Shown here one piece after another: positions 6,622-12,686 of a stretch of 37,314 bases of DNA; the first letter of the stretch is position 1; the number at the start of each line of letters is the position of its first letter. The notes beneath the pieces were generated by a model. The model was given only the letters and a program-made list of their open reading frames with translations. It did no database searches and was not told the origin of the DNA. The stretch lies in the IMG/VR virus record IMGVR_UViG_3300021131_000022, positions 1-37,314 of that record; one strand, 5' to 3'. Source of the DNA: a virus. Made by a program: the position numbers and the translations under genes.

Positions 6622-6918
6622 TTATGCCGCGTCGGCTAAAGACGCCTTGACGCGCAGGGTGGTAATGACTTTGGTCTCAGTGACCAGCGCGACGTCCTCA
6701 GGGCTGAGCAGCTCCTTGACCAACGTAGCGCTGACGCTGGAGCGTGGAGCCTTGGTGATGTTGACTGTGAAGTGCAGGCCAACAATAGCGTCGAGGGATG
6801 GGTCCTGGTTAACAAGCGCGTAGATCTCTTCCTTGATCTTCTCCAGGTCTTTGGCCGCCTTGTCAGCGATAACCTTGGCTTGAGCGTAACGGTCAGCGAG
6901 GATGTTGAGGTTTGTCAT
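6622..6918 (-). CDS. Hypothetical early protein (98 aa)
   Basis: Helical N-terminal half with coiled-coil character (LADRYAQAKVIADKAAKDL; EKIKEEIYALV) and a beta-rich C-terminal half (GLHFTVNITKAPRSSVSATL; VALVTETKVITTLRVKASL). This resembles small phage proteins of unknown function. It is the first gene behind the operator-containing promoter at 6954-6982, so it probably heads the transcript that runs left to the terminator at 4904. Start at the second ATG of ATGGAGATTGATATG. Confidence 0.62.
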   Translation of the reverse strand: MTNLNILADRYAQAKVIADKAAKDLEKIKEEIYALVNQDPSLDAIVGLHFTVNITKAPRSSVSATLVKELLSPEDVALVTETKVITTLRVKASLADAA

Positions 6919-6953
6919 ATCAATCTCCATACAATGTGTGTTTCGATGATTTG

Positions 6954-6982
6954 AAGGTAGAGGAAGTTACTTCCTATGTCAA
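6954..6982 (-). promoter_or_regulatory. Early promoter with operator in the spacer
   Basis: Minus strand: -35 TTGACA (6977-6982), 17-bp spacer, -10 TACCTT (6954-6959). The spacer holds the 15-bp palindrome AGGAAGTTACTTCCT (6961-6975; 7-bp perfect half-sites around one central base). A protein bound there would block RNA polymerase. It drives 6622-6918 and the genes beyond. Confidence 0.75.
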
Positions 6983-7013
6983 TACACTTAGTGCGTTTTT
7001 TTAAAAATATTTT

Positions 7014-7030
7014 GGCCCCCTTATTGGGGG
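7014..7030 (-). terminator. Probable terminator of the helicase gene
   Basis: On the minus strand CCCCC and GGGGG flank a 5-base loop that contains the helicase stop codon, with outer GG/CC pairs beyond a bulge. It is followed by an AT-rich stretch including a run of T. Placing the stop in the loop is unusual but is also seen at 10035-10053. Confidence 0.5.
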
Positions 7031-8541
7031 ACCATGACTTCGATAAGTGAAGACTTGGCTCTTGTTGCCGCCACGTAGCAAAGATTGTCTTCCTGGTCCT
7101 GCTGCCACTTTTGCGTAGCGTAGGGGCTAGGCAGTGTTCCTTCACGGTCAAGCCAGTAAACCGTCTCCCACTCGCGGCCCTTTGCCTTGTGGATGGTGCT
7201 GAGCGTCAGCATGTTGCTGACATTGTCCTCGAACAAAGACTGGATGCTGTCCACCACTGCCTCAATGCTGTCGTTGCCAGCCCTGCGGCATTCGCCAGTG
7301 ATAACCATGATCGTGTCAGCCTGGTCCTTGATCTGCTGAGCCAGTGCGCCATTGCCCTTGGCCTTAGCGCGGACGATCTGAGCCTCCGACCAATTGGTGA
7401 CGCGTGTCTCAAGGCCGTGCAGCGTCTTGGCTGTCTTCCACTTGGTGGCCAGGTTGATCAGGCCCTTGCCAATGTCTCTGCCTTCTACCTTGCAGGCGAC
7501 ACGGGCGCGGATGAGCTCGAAGGCCAAAGAGACAAGAGGCTTGGTGTTGCGGCACAAAATAGCCGCGGAGCCATCCAGGTCATTGCGTCCAAAGATGTCA
7601 GCGCGGTCAATAACACTGTAGGAGCCTTCAGGGGCGCTGTCGTGGGCCTCAATGTGATTAACCCACTGGTGAGCCACCCTGACCACTTCCTTAGGGCATC
7701 GGTAGGTCACTGTGAGCGGCATGTCGACCGCATTGAAGTCTTCCTTGATCAAGTCAAGAGCGTCAGCGTCAGCGCCAGTGAAGCCGTAGATCGCCTGACG
7801 ACGATCGCCAACGGCCACAACCCGACCGCCTGGCGCAAGCAAAGCCTTAACCAAAGCGCGACGCGCTGGGTTCGTGTCCTGGGCTTCGTCAACAAACACC
7901 CAGGGATACGTCCAGAAACGCAGCTTCAGGAAAACAGGCAGGTAGACCATGTCGTCGAAGTCAACGACCGACGTGGTGCTGTTAGACTTCTTTAGGACCT
8001 CAATGGCCGTGGCAACAATATCGCCTAAGCGCTTCTCAGCCTTGTCGGTCTTTTCATTGGCCAGGATGTCGAAGTGCTCGACAATCTCATACCACTGGGA
8101 GGTGTCGTCAATAGCGCCAAAAACACCCAGGGCGCGCTGCTTAGCCAGAGACACAAGGTTAGCCACGATTGAAGAAAACAAGCGGACGGCATGCTCTGGG
8201 TGAGCTGACTTGCCCATAGACACCAGGATGTCTGTGACCTTGTTACCGTCGACGCGGACGCCTGGGAATGATTTTTTGTATGCGCCAAGGCCAAAGCCGT
8301 GAACCGTATTGGCATTGGCCTTCTGCCAGTCAATCTTGCGCGCCTTGAGCTTGCCCTTGATCTCGTCAGCAATTTTGCGGTTGTAGGCAAGAATAGCGAC
8401 TGGCTTGTCAGTGCGCTCGACAGCCTCAATCAGCGTGGTGGTCTTGCCAGCGCCAGCGACAGCCTCAAGAACGCAAGAGCCCTTGCCGGTCTCAACCCAG
8501 TCTAGGAAGGCAGCTTGTTGTGGTGAAGGGATAAAGGCCAT
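7021..8541 (-). CDS. UvrD/Rep-family superfamily 1A DNA helicase (506 aa)
   Basis: ATP-dependent 3'-5' DNA helicase fold. Motifs in order: Q-like PSPQQ (6-9), Walker A AVAGAGKTTT (27-36), motif Ia ILAYNRKIADEI, motif II VDEAQDTNPARR, motif III VVAVGDRRQAIYGFTGAD, motif IV VTYRCPKEV, motif V STIHKAKGREWE, motif VI CYVAATRAK. All catalytic residues look intact. It is shorter than UvrD or Rep (about 670-720 aa), with reduced 1B/2B insertions, as is common for phage versions. Likely roles are phage replication or recombination. The start is at the second ATG of the repeated element (8541); a longer frame to 8613 runs back into the promoter and is rejected. The promoter at 8585-8613 lies just upstream. 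Confidence 0.93.
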   Translation of the reverse strand: MAFIPSPQQAAFLDWVETGKGSCVLEAVAGAGKTTTLIEAVERTDKPVAILAYNRKIADEIKGKLKARKIDWQKANANTVHGFGLGAYKKSFPGVRVDGNKVTDILVSMGKSAHPEHAVRLFSSIVANLVSLAKQRALGVFGAIDDTSQWYEIVEHFDILANEKTDKAEKRLGDIVATAIEVLKKSNSTTSVVDFDDMVYLPVFLKLRFWTYPWVFVDEAQDTNPARRALVKALLAPGGRVVAVGDRRQAIYGFTGADADALDLIKEDFNAVDMPLTVTYRCPKEVVRVAHQWVNHIEAHDSAPEGSYSVIDRADIFGRNDLDGSAAILCRNTKPLVSLAFELIRARVACKVEGRDIGKGLINLATKWKTAKTLHGLETRVTNWSEAQIVRAKAKGNGALAQQIKDQADTIMVITGECRRAGNDSIEAVVDSIQSLFEDNVSNMLTLSTIHKAKGREWETVYWLDREGTLPSPYATQKWQQDQEDNLCYVAATRAKSSLIEVMVPQ

Positions 8542-8584
8542 GTCAATCTCCATAAAATCTAAAGGACGCCGTAGCGCCCTTTGA

Positions 8585-8613
8585 TTGGTATAGAAGTTAC
8601 TTCTACTTGTCAA
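8585..8613 (-). promoter_or_regulatory. Early promoter of the helicase gene with operator in the spacer
   Basis: Minus strand: -35 TTGACA (8608-8613), 17-bp spacer, -10 TACCAA (8585-8590). The spacer contains the perfect 15-bp palindrome TAGAAGTTACTTCTA (8591-8605). The -35 box overlaps the stop codon of the upstream gene (8610-8612). Confidence 0.72.
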
Positions 8614-8834
8614 TCTTTATTTTTATCTAGCCAATTTAATTTTGGCAGACTGACTGGCTTTTCAGCCGCCCGCCGCCTAGCTTGAGCGAACATGGACTTG
8701 CGCTTGTATTCCTCGCGGTATTCAGTGTCCCACTTCAGTCTGTCTGCCCTCTCAACAATGTTGCGGTATCCCTCGCTGTCGAGCTTGTTTTGATACTCAA
8801 CGGAGGTCAGTGTGCCGTTATCTAGAATAGCCAT
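8610..8834 (-). CDS. Hypothetical basic protein (74 aa)
   Basis: Charged helical protein (MAILDNGTLTSVEYQNKLDS; REEYKRKSMFAQARRRAAEK) ending WLDKNKD. No family recognised. It starts at GGAGATTGATATG, which overlaps the end of the preceding gene, and its stop lies in the -35 box of the helicase promoter. Confidence 0.58.
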   Translation of the reverse strand: MAILDNGTLTSVEYQNKLDSEGYRNIVERADRLKWDTEYREEYKRKSMFAQARRRAAEKPVSLPKLNWLDKNKD

Positions 8835-8835
8835 A

Positions 8836-9030
8836 TCAATCTCCAAAAAAGTTAGGGTTCAACAGTAATTGAGCTTCCATATAGGACTGCAGGCAGTCAT
8901 GTATCTGCCGGCAGTGTGTTGGGTTGTCTGGGTCAGACCACAGATCGTTAGCCGCCTTGCGTATCAAATCAATTGACTTGCACCTGACTTCCTTCAGGTG
9001 ATCCGTCAGTATATTCTCCTCCTGCGTCAT
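8836..9030 (-). CDS. Hypothetical protein (64 aa)
   Basis: Small helical protein beginning MTQEENILTDHLKEVRCKSI, with HCRQIHDCLQSYMEAQLLLN toward the end. It starts at a variant element (GGAGACCATTATG). Its first 62 bases lie inside the 3' part of the upstream gene in another frame, an unusually long overlap, so one of the two boundaries may be wrong. No function assigned. Confidence 0.5.
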   Translation of the reverse strand: MTQEENILTDHLKEVRCKSIDLIRKAANDLWSDPDNPTHCRQIHDCLQSYMEAQLLLNPNFFGD

Positions 9031-9235
9031 AATGGTCTCCGTCTGATTTCTGCTTTGGTTTAAGTTCTCTGATTTTGCGCCTGAGCTCTCCTGTTTTCCA
9101 GCTGTAGATGTCAGCGAAGGGGATCACCAGCTTCCCCTTCTCTCCGTAAACGACAATGACTTCTCTGTTGCTGGTGATCTCGTAGCCAATCTTCTCATAG
9201 TCCACGAGCATTCTCATAAAGGTTATAAGCTTCAT
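8969..9235 (-). CDS. Hypothetical protein (88 aa)
   Basis: N-terminal 60 residues look like a compact alpha/beta domain (MKLITFMRMLVDYEKIGYEI; REVIVVYGEKGKLVIPFAD). The last 30 residues are polar and low complexity, and they overlap the next gene by 62 bases. The ATG overlaps the TGA of the clamp gene (ATGA), implying coupling to it. No family recognised. Confidence 0.55.
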   Translation of the reverse strand: MKLITFMRMLVDYEKIGYEITSNREVIVVYGEKGKLVIPFADIYSWKTGELRRKIRELKPKQKSDGDHYDAGGEYTDGSPEGSQVQVN

Positions 9236-9810
9236 GCCGTCACCCAGTTTGGAGCCTGAGCTTTAATTGTTTTTCTCAAAGGCATCAAAACACCAAGGCC
9301 ATCTACCTCCTGACCAAATGACAAGAGCGCCGGGCCGTCGCCATTGTGGGCAATAGATACATGCGTCTCAGAGCCAGTGAGCGCCTTGGCCACTTTAGCG
9401 AAGTCACCCAGGTAGGTCATATTGAATTGGGCGGTCTTGCCGTCGACTTCTTTCGGGATAATGCGCTGCCAGTCAGGGAAGGTGCCGTCAACCACATTAA
9501 ATGTGATGGTAGAGCCGTCGTGAGTTATAGACCATTGGTTGAATAACTCATCTCCTGGCTTTAGCGTCGCCAAGGGATCTTTCTTGTTCAGCTTGATCTT
9601 GGCAATGATATCCAAGGGTATAATGATATTGAACGACTCTCCGTCGTATGGCTGCAGCTGACGCAGCGCTAAAAGACGGTGGCCATCTGTGGCCACAATA
9701 AACACGCCCTTGGCAGAAGCCTGGATGGCTACTCCTTTAAGGTAGTAGCGCGTCTCCTCCTTTGAGGCACATATAGCGGCAGCTTTAACGAGTTTAAGAT
9801 CGAGTTCCAT
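9232..9810 (-). CDS. Shortened sliding clamp, DnaN (beta subunit)-like (192 aa)
   Basis: Resembles the DNA polymerase III beta clamp. TRYYLKGVAIQ and FIVATDGHRLLAL (ATDGHRL at 40-46) match the second clamp domain. NVVDGTFPDWQRIIPKE matches the end of that domain (DGRFPDYRRVLP in E. coli). NMTYLGDFAKVAKAL and the final LGVLMPLR match the last half of the third domain (NVSYVLDVLNAL ... VVMPMR). So the protein appears to be domain 2 plus half of domain 3, about half the usual 366 residues. A processivity factor acting with host or phage polymerase is likely. The start at 9810 follows GGAGATGAAA; the frame extends to 9867 across the preceding gene's end, and that extension is rejected. Confidence 0.82.
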   Translation of the reverse strand: MELDLKLVKAAAICASKEETRYYLKGVAIQASAKGVFIVATDGHRLLALRQLQPYDGESFNIIIPLDIIAKIKLNKKDPLATLKPGDELFNQWSITHDGSTITFNVVDGTFPDWQRIIPKEVDGKTAQFNMTYLGDFAKVAKALTGSETHVSIAHNGDGPALLSFGQEVDGLGVLMPLRKTIKAQAPNWVTA

Positions 9811-9823
9811 TTTCATCTCCATA

Positions 9824-9997
9824 TCAATATTCAAGTGGGCTTTTTGTAACAGCGCCTCTTTCGTCAATTTCAGCGCACCAGCAATCCAAGTGATAGCTAA
9901 ACCAAGCGCCGCGCAGTAAACGGCCCTCGTTGTTTAAGTAATCCCAGGTCGCTGATGGGTCATTGTCAAATAGTTCAGTCTCAACTAACAGCTTCAT
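9824..9997 (-). CDS. Hypothetical protein (57 aa)
   Basis: Small ORF starting at the ATG at 9997 after ATGGAGATGAATG. It reads MKLLVETELFDNDPSATWDY, then GAWFSYHLDCWCAEIDERG, ending KSPLEY; acidic with a WCAE segment. Its stop lies in the leader of the clamp gene (TGATATGGAGATG), matching the coupling seen elsewhere. No function recognised. Confidence 0.5.
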   Translation of the reverse strand: MKLLVETELFDNDPSATWDYLNNEGRLLRGAWFSYHLDCWCAEIDERGAVTKSPLEY

Positions 9998-10034
9998 CAT
10001 TCATCTCCATATCAATATAAGCGAGTAAAAAGTA

Positions 10035-10053
10035 GCGGGCTTATGCAGCCCGC
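10035..10053 (-). terminator. Terminator or attenuator with stop codon in the loop
   Basis: On the minus strand GCGGGC and GCCCGC pair around a 7-base loop that contains the TAA of the gene at 10041-10232, followed by CTACTTTTTACT. It could attenuate transcription between the first gene of the leftward block and the clamp operon. Confidence 0.5.
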
Positions 10054-10232
10054 CTCCGACGCTTGGGAGCAACATAATTAGCGGCACGGTCTTCGTAATG
10101 CTCAACATGACGGAGAAGCTCTTCGCGAGTGTTGAAAAAAGCGACAAATGTCATGATGTCCTGATTGATGTTAGCTTCGTGGTTTTGCGCTGATGTCAGG
10201 CGGGCCATCAGGTCTGGGTTTTGTTTCCACAT
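10041..10232 (-). CDS. Hypothetical protein with basic C-terminus (63 aa)
   Basis: First leftward gene behind the promoter at 10265-10293. The product begins MWKQNPDLMARLTSAQNHEA, is helical, and ends in a basic KRRRRAA tail that could contact nucleic acid. The start follows GGAGATACTGAA, itself preceded by GAGATTGATAT, so the leader looks like one and two-thirds units of the repeated element. Function unknown. Confidence 0.58.
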   Translation of the reverse strand: MWKQNPDLMARLTSAQNHEANINQDIMTFVAFFNTREELLRHVEHYEDRAANYVAPKRRRRAA

Positions 10233-10264
10233 TTCAGTATCTCCATATCAATCTCAATAATCAG

Positions 10265-10293
10265 AAGCTACAGGAAGTTACTTCTACTGTCAA
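10265..10293 (-). promoter_or_regulatory. Early promoter with operator in the spacer (divergent region)
   Basis: Minus strand: -35 TTGACA (10288-10293), 17-bp spacer, -10 TAGCTT (10265-10270). The spacer contains AGGAAGTTACTTCTA (10272-10286), the same palindrome as at the other two promoters with one asymmetric position. It drives the gene at 10232 and probably the clamp group. Confidence 0.72.
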
Positions 10294-10330
10294 TAGGCTT
10301 TTTTCTGACATTGCAAAAAAATATTAGTGC

Positions 10331-10359
10331 TTGACATGGCCGGCAGTCGTATTGATGGT
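10331..10359 (+). promoter_or_regulatory. Possible rightward promoter
   Basis: TTGACA at 10331-10336, then 17 bp, then GATGGT, a poor -10. It lies upstream of the GapR-like gene in the divergent region, where a rightward promoter is expected. It has no copy of the operator palindrome. The weak -10 might need an activator; the match may also be chance. Confidence 0.33.
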
Positions 10360-10399
10360 GCAAGCGCCTGAATGTATTCGTATCGAAATGGAGGCATAA

Positions 10400-10708
10400 G
10401 TGACAAACAATCAGCTGAAGGCTCTTGTTGAGCGTATCGAAAAGCTTGAAGATGAGAAGACAATAATCGCTGAGGACATCAAAGAGGTTTACAGTGAAGC
10501 AAAAGGAAATGGCTTTGATCCTAAGATCATCAAGAAGCTTGTATCTCTTCGCAAGCAAGACGCTAAGAAAAGGGCTGAAGAGCAGGCTGTTCTCGCGTCT
10601 TACATGGACGCTTTGGGGATGTTGGCGGGCACCCCCTTGGGAGAAGCCGCGGTAAAGGCTATATCTAAAATAAATAAGCCTGATGGTTACGCAGAAGAGC
10701 AGTTCTGA
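10400..10708 (+). CDS. GapR/DUF2312-family DNA-binding protein (102 aa)
   Basis: MTNNQLKALVERIEKLEDEK through KEVYSEAKGNGFDPKIIKKL and KKLVSLRKQDAKKRAEEQAV match the DUF2312 (GapR) family nearly end to end. The family is largely alphaproteobacterial. GapR is a nucleoid-associated protein that encircles AT-rich, overtwisted DNA and aids topoisomerases ahead of replication forks. The start is GTG at 10400, with GGAGG seven bases before. It sits first in the rightward block, opposite the early promoter, so it could manage supercoiling or act as a regulator at the early-late boundary. The C-terminal extension (LGMLAGTPLGEAAVKAISKI) is longer than the core. The host inference rests partly on this gene. 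Confidence 0.88.
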   Translation: MTNNQLKALVERIEKLEDEKTIIAEDIKEVYSEAKGNGFDPKIIKKLVSLRKQDAKKRAEEQAVLASYMDALGMLAGTPLGEAAVKAISKINKPDGYAEEQF

Positions 10709-10716
10709 CAAACAGG

Positions 10717-10740
10717 CCAGGATGTGATATCATGTCCTGG
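10717..10740. promoter_or_regulatory. 24-bp palindrome upstream of the small terminase
   Basis: CCAGGA (10717-10722) and TCCTGG (10735-10740) flank TGATATCA, a perfect inner palindrome, with one TG step mismatched on each side. No T-run follows, so it is more like a protein-binding site than a terminator. Between the GapR-like gene and TerS it could be an operator or a packaging recognition site. Confidence 0.5.
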
Positions 10741-10762
10741 TCATCATATTGTGGGTTGAGTT

Positions 10763-11218
10763 ATGGGTAAGGAAGTAAAGCAGAAGCGGCCAGTCGGAAG
10801 GCCAAGCAAGTATAAGCCTGAGTATTGCGAGGCTGTTATTGAAATGGCCAAGCAAGGAAAAGGCTGGGCAAGCTATGCGGCTACTTTTGAAATTGATAGA
10901 GCGACGCTGTATGATTGGGCCGCCGCCCACGAAGAATTTTCCACAGCTTTAACACGCGCAAAGGTTTTAGAACAGCAATGGTGGGAAGATCAGGCGCGCG
11001 AAAATTTAAGGTCTCGCGAGTTTAACGCAAATCTTTGGATCAAATCCGCACAAGCGCGTTTCCGCGAAGATTACACTGAACGCAAAGAGACAGCGGTCAC
11101 TGGCGCTAATGGCGGACCAGTGCAAGTGCAGTCTCATGTCCTTGACGCAAAGACGCTGACGCCTGAGCAGCGCAATGCATTAAGAGAAATTTTGATTGCC
11201 GCTAAAGAGGCGAAGTGA
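10763..11218 (+). CDS. Terminase small subunit-like protein (151 aa)
   Basis: Recognises and binds phage DNA to start packaging. MGKEVKQKRPVGRPSKYKPE is the start of the common phage terminase small subunit pattern (GRPSKYxPEYC). It is followed by a helix-turn-helix (KGWASYAATFEIDRATLYDW) and a helical oligomerisation region (FSTALTRAKVLEQQWWEDQA; FNANLWIKSAQARFREDY). The C-terminus LTPEQRNALREIL may contact the large subunit. The large subunit lies 1.5 kb downstream, separated by three inserted genes. Confidence 0.82.
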   Translation: MGKEVKQKRPVGRPSKYKPEYCEAVIEMAKQGKGWASYAATFEIDRATLYDWAAAHEEFSTALTRAKVLEQQWWEDQARENLRSREFNANLWIKSAQARFREDYTERKETAVTGANGGPVQVQSHVLDAKTLTPEQRNALREILIAAKEAK

Positions 11219-11475
11219 TGACTGAAAACGAGCGCACAATGATGTTGGCAGAAACAACGGTCGATATCATTGCTATGCTCGAAGAGCGCATTGGCCCAAG
11301 CGACGATGAGCTCGCGGTCTTGAGCAGCGTGATCTCTTACATCTTGTGCAATCACTTATCCAATGAAGAACACGCGCAAAACGCGTTTAATGCTATTAGT
11401 TATAACGTAAATCAGATAATGCAGTCTGCAGACAGAACTGGTAATACATTTTGGGTTAGTGGTCCGGGACATTGA
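11218..11475 (+). CDS. Hypothetical protein (85 aa)
   Basis: ATG at 11218 overlaps the TerS stop (TGATG); a GTG at 11215 is possible. Helical, acidic protein (MTENERTMMLAETTVDIIAM; DDELAVLSSVISYILCNHL) with no recognised family. It ends just before the next gene, within a few bases of an alternative start for it. Confidence 0.55.
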   Translation: MTENERTMMLAETTVDIIAMLEERIGPSDDELAVLSSVISYILCNHLSNEEHAQNAFNAISYNVNQIMQSADRTGNTFWVSGPGH

Positions 11476-11476
11476 A

Positions 11477-12052
11477 ATGGATATATTTGAGGGGGCACGC
11501 TTGTATAAGCTATTTCCGCAACACGTCGTCGCGTCATGCATGCAGCGTGATGTCGAACCGCAAGAAGTATCAGCGGTTGATACAGCAAAATATAGGGAGT
11601 GCAATATCCTTGATAGCGATCAGCTAAGCGGCATCAGATCGTTCGTCGAAGAGCAGATTGCGTTATACGTCAAGAATGTTCTGAAGCCGCGCAATGACGT
11701 AAGCTTAAAGCTTTCGACGTCGTGGGCGCGTCACGGTAATGACGATCACACAATGTTCAGAGTTAATAGTTTTATCTCTGGCATATTTTATTTGCGCACA
11801 GAGCTCGGAGCTATATTGCAATTTCATTCAGGCCAAAAGCGTGATGGCTTATACATTCCGACATACGCGCCGAATGAATTAAATATGGACATATGCGACG
11901 TAGAAGTCGGTGATGGATACTTGCTGCTATTCCCCTCACGCATTCCATACAGATCAATAGCCGGCGAGAGCAGTCTTTACATTGGCTTCAATACATTCCC
12001 CGCGGGATGGTTAGGCGACGAAGGCGAGATCGATAGCTTTAAGGTAAACTGA
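11477..12052 (+). CDS. 2OG-Fe(II) oxygenase-fold protein, probably inactive paralogue (191 aa)
   Basis: Aligns with the next gene across most of its length: NILDSDQLSGIRSFVEEQI matches DVLHDPSMSKIHEFVQYYV, RVNSFISGIFYLRT matches HPNSILSGVIYFKA, and GESSLYIGFNTFPAGW matches NFTRVSLAFNTFIRG. At the metal-ligand positions the HxH of the neighbour is replaced (EHSHPNS against TMFRVNS), and the distal His of LKHFV is replaced by Pro-containing RIPYR. Iron binding is therefore unlikely. It may be a structural or regulatory partner of the active paralogue. The start at ATG 11477 is preferred over GTG 11459. The family call comes from the paralogue; its inactivity is inferred. Confidence 0.62.
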   Translation: MDIFEGARLYKLFPQHVVASCMQRDVEPQEVSAVDTAKYRECNILDSDQLSGIRSFVEEQIALYVKNVLKPRNDVSLKLSTSWARHGNDDHTMFRVNSFISGIFYLRTELGAILQFHSGQKRDGLYIPTYAPNELNMDICDVEVGDGYLLLFPSRIPYRSIAGESSLYIGFNTFPAGWLGDEGEIDSFKVN

Positions 12053-12053
12053 C

Positions 12054-12686
12054 ATGCTTGATGATAGAAATGCTCGCGTCGTCGGTCTTTTCCCAAAGCC
12101 TGTTCTAATTGCGCATCTCCCGCGTTTATTCACGAAAGAAGAAATAGGCTTCATGGAAGAATGCGCCAAGGAAGCGCAGCCTAATATCGGGAACGCCACA
12201 AGCAAAAGATCTGATGTTTTGCACGACCCTTCAATGAGCAAGATCCACGAGTTCGTGCAGTATTACGTCGATCAATTCTTCAAGCGCATATTGAAATGCG
12301 AAACGAACGCAAAGCCATACGTGACGCAGTCATGGTTTAACTACACGCAGCCAGGTCGCTTTCATCACGAGCATTCTCACCCAAACAGCATTTTGTCTGG
12401 CGTTATATATTTCAAGGCGGAGAAGGGCGTGGACAGCATCTTCTTTAAAGACGGTATCGCAAATCAGTTTGCCATCCACCCAAAGGAGTTTAACGAATAC
12501 AATGCTGAAGAGTGGTGGCTGCCTATAGAAGAAGGCTCACTGTTCATCTTCAATTCTAACCTCAAGCATTTTGTGGCCATGACCGACAATGCTCGCAATT
12601 TCACGCGCGTGAGCTTAGCCTTTAATACATTCATCCGCGGGGATATTGGCAGCCTTGATAGGCGAACTTATCTTAGTGTGAAATGA
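12054..12686 (+). CDS. 2OG-Fe(II) oxygenase (210 aa)
   Basis: Phage-type 2-oxoglutarate/Fe(II)-dependent dioxygenase, related to the 2OG-FeII_Oxy_5 group. QSWFNYTQPGRFHHEHSHPN then SILSGVIYFKAEKGVDSIFF gives the HxH metal-binding region and the LSGVxYF strand. GSLFIFNSNLKHFVAM carries the distal His, and RNFTRVSLAFNTF carries the Arg expected to bind 2-oxoglutarate. The substrate is unknown; phage members are thought to hydroxylate proteins or modify nucleic acids. It sits between the terminase subunits with its inactive-looking sister and overlaps TerL by 4 bases. Confidence 0.75.
   Translation: MLDDRNARVVGLFPKPVLIAHLPRLFTKEEIGFMEECAKEAQPNIGNATSKRSDVLHDPSMSKIHEFVQYYVDQFFKRILKCETNAKPYVTQSWFNYTQPGRFHHEHSHPNSILSGVIYFKAEKGVDSIFFKDGIANQFAIHPKEFNEYNAEEWWLPIEEGSLFIFNSNLKHFVAMTDNARNFTRVSLAFNTFIRGDIGSLDRRTYLSVK

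Larger units (their letters stand above)
5285..8845 (-). repeat. Seven exact start-associated repeats (TGGAGATTGAYATG) in the leftward block
   Basis: The sequence GGAGATTGAYATG, whose last three bases are the start codon, occurs on the minus strand at 5285-5297, 6073-6085, 6378-6390, 6554-6566, 6916-6928, 8539-8551 and 8832-8844. Five copies are extended to ATGGAGATTGAYATG. Y is T or C, and everything else is invariant. Weaker relatives precede starts at 5715, 5821, 9030, 9810, 9997 and 10232. It contains the Shine-Dalgarno GGAG at a fixed 6-base spacing, but conservation reaches beyond what ribosome binding requires. Confidence 0.85.

Noticed and set aside
7111-7995. Rightward 294-codon open frame inside the helicase gene
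   Set aside because: The opposite strand carries all seven helicase motifs in order; this frame has no motifs and no ribosome site.
6073-8553. Upper ATG of ATGGAGATTGAYATG as the real start, giving proteins beginning MEID
   Set aside because: No ribosome site precedes the upper ATG in most copies, whereas GGAG sits six bases before the lower one; reinitiation at the upper ATG after an overlapping stop cannot be excluded.
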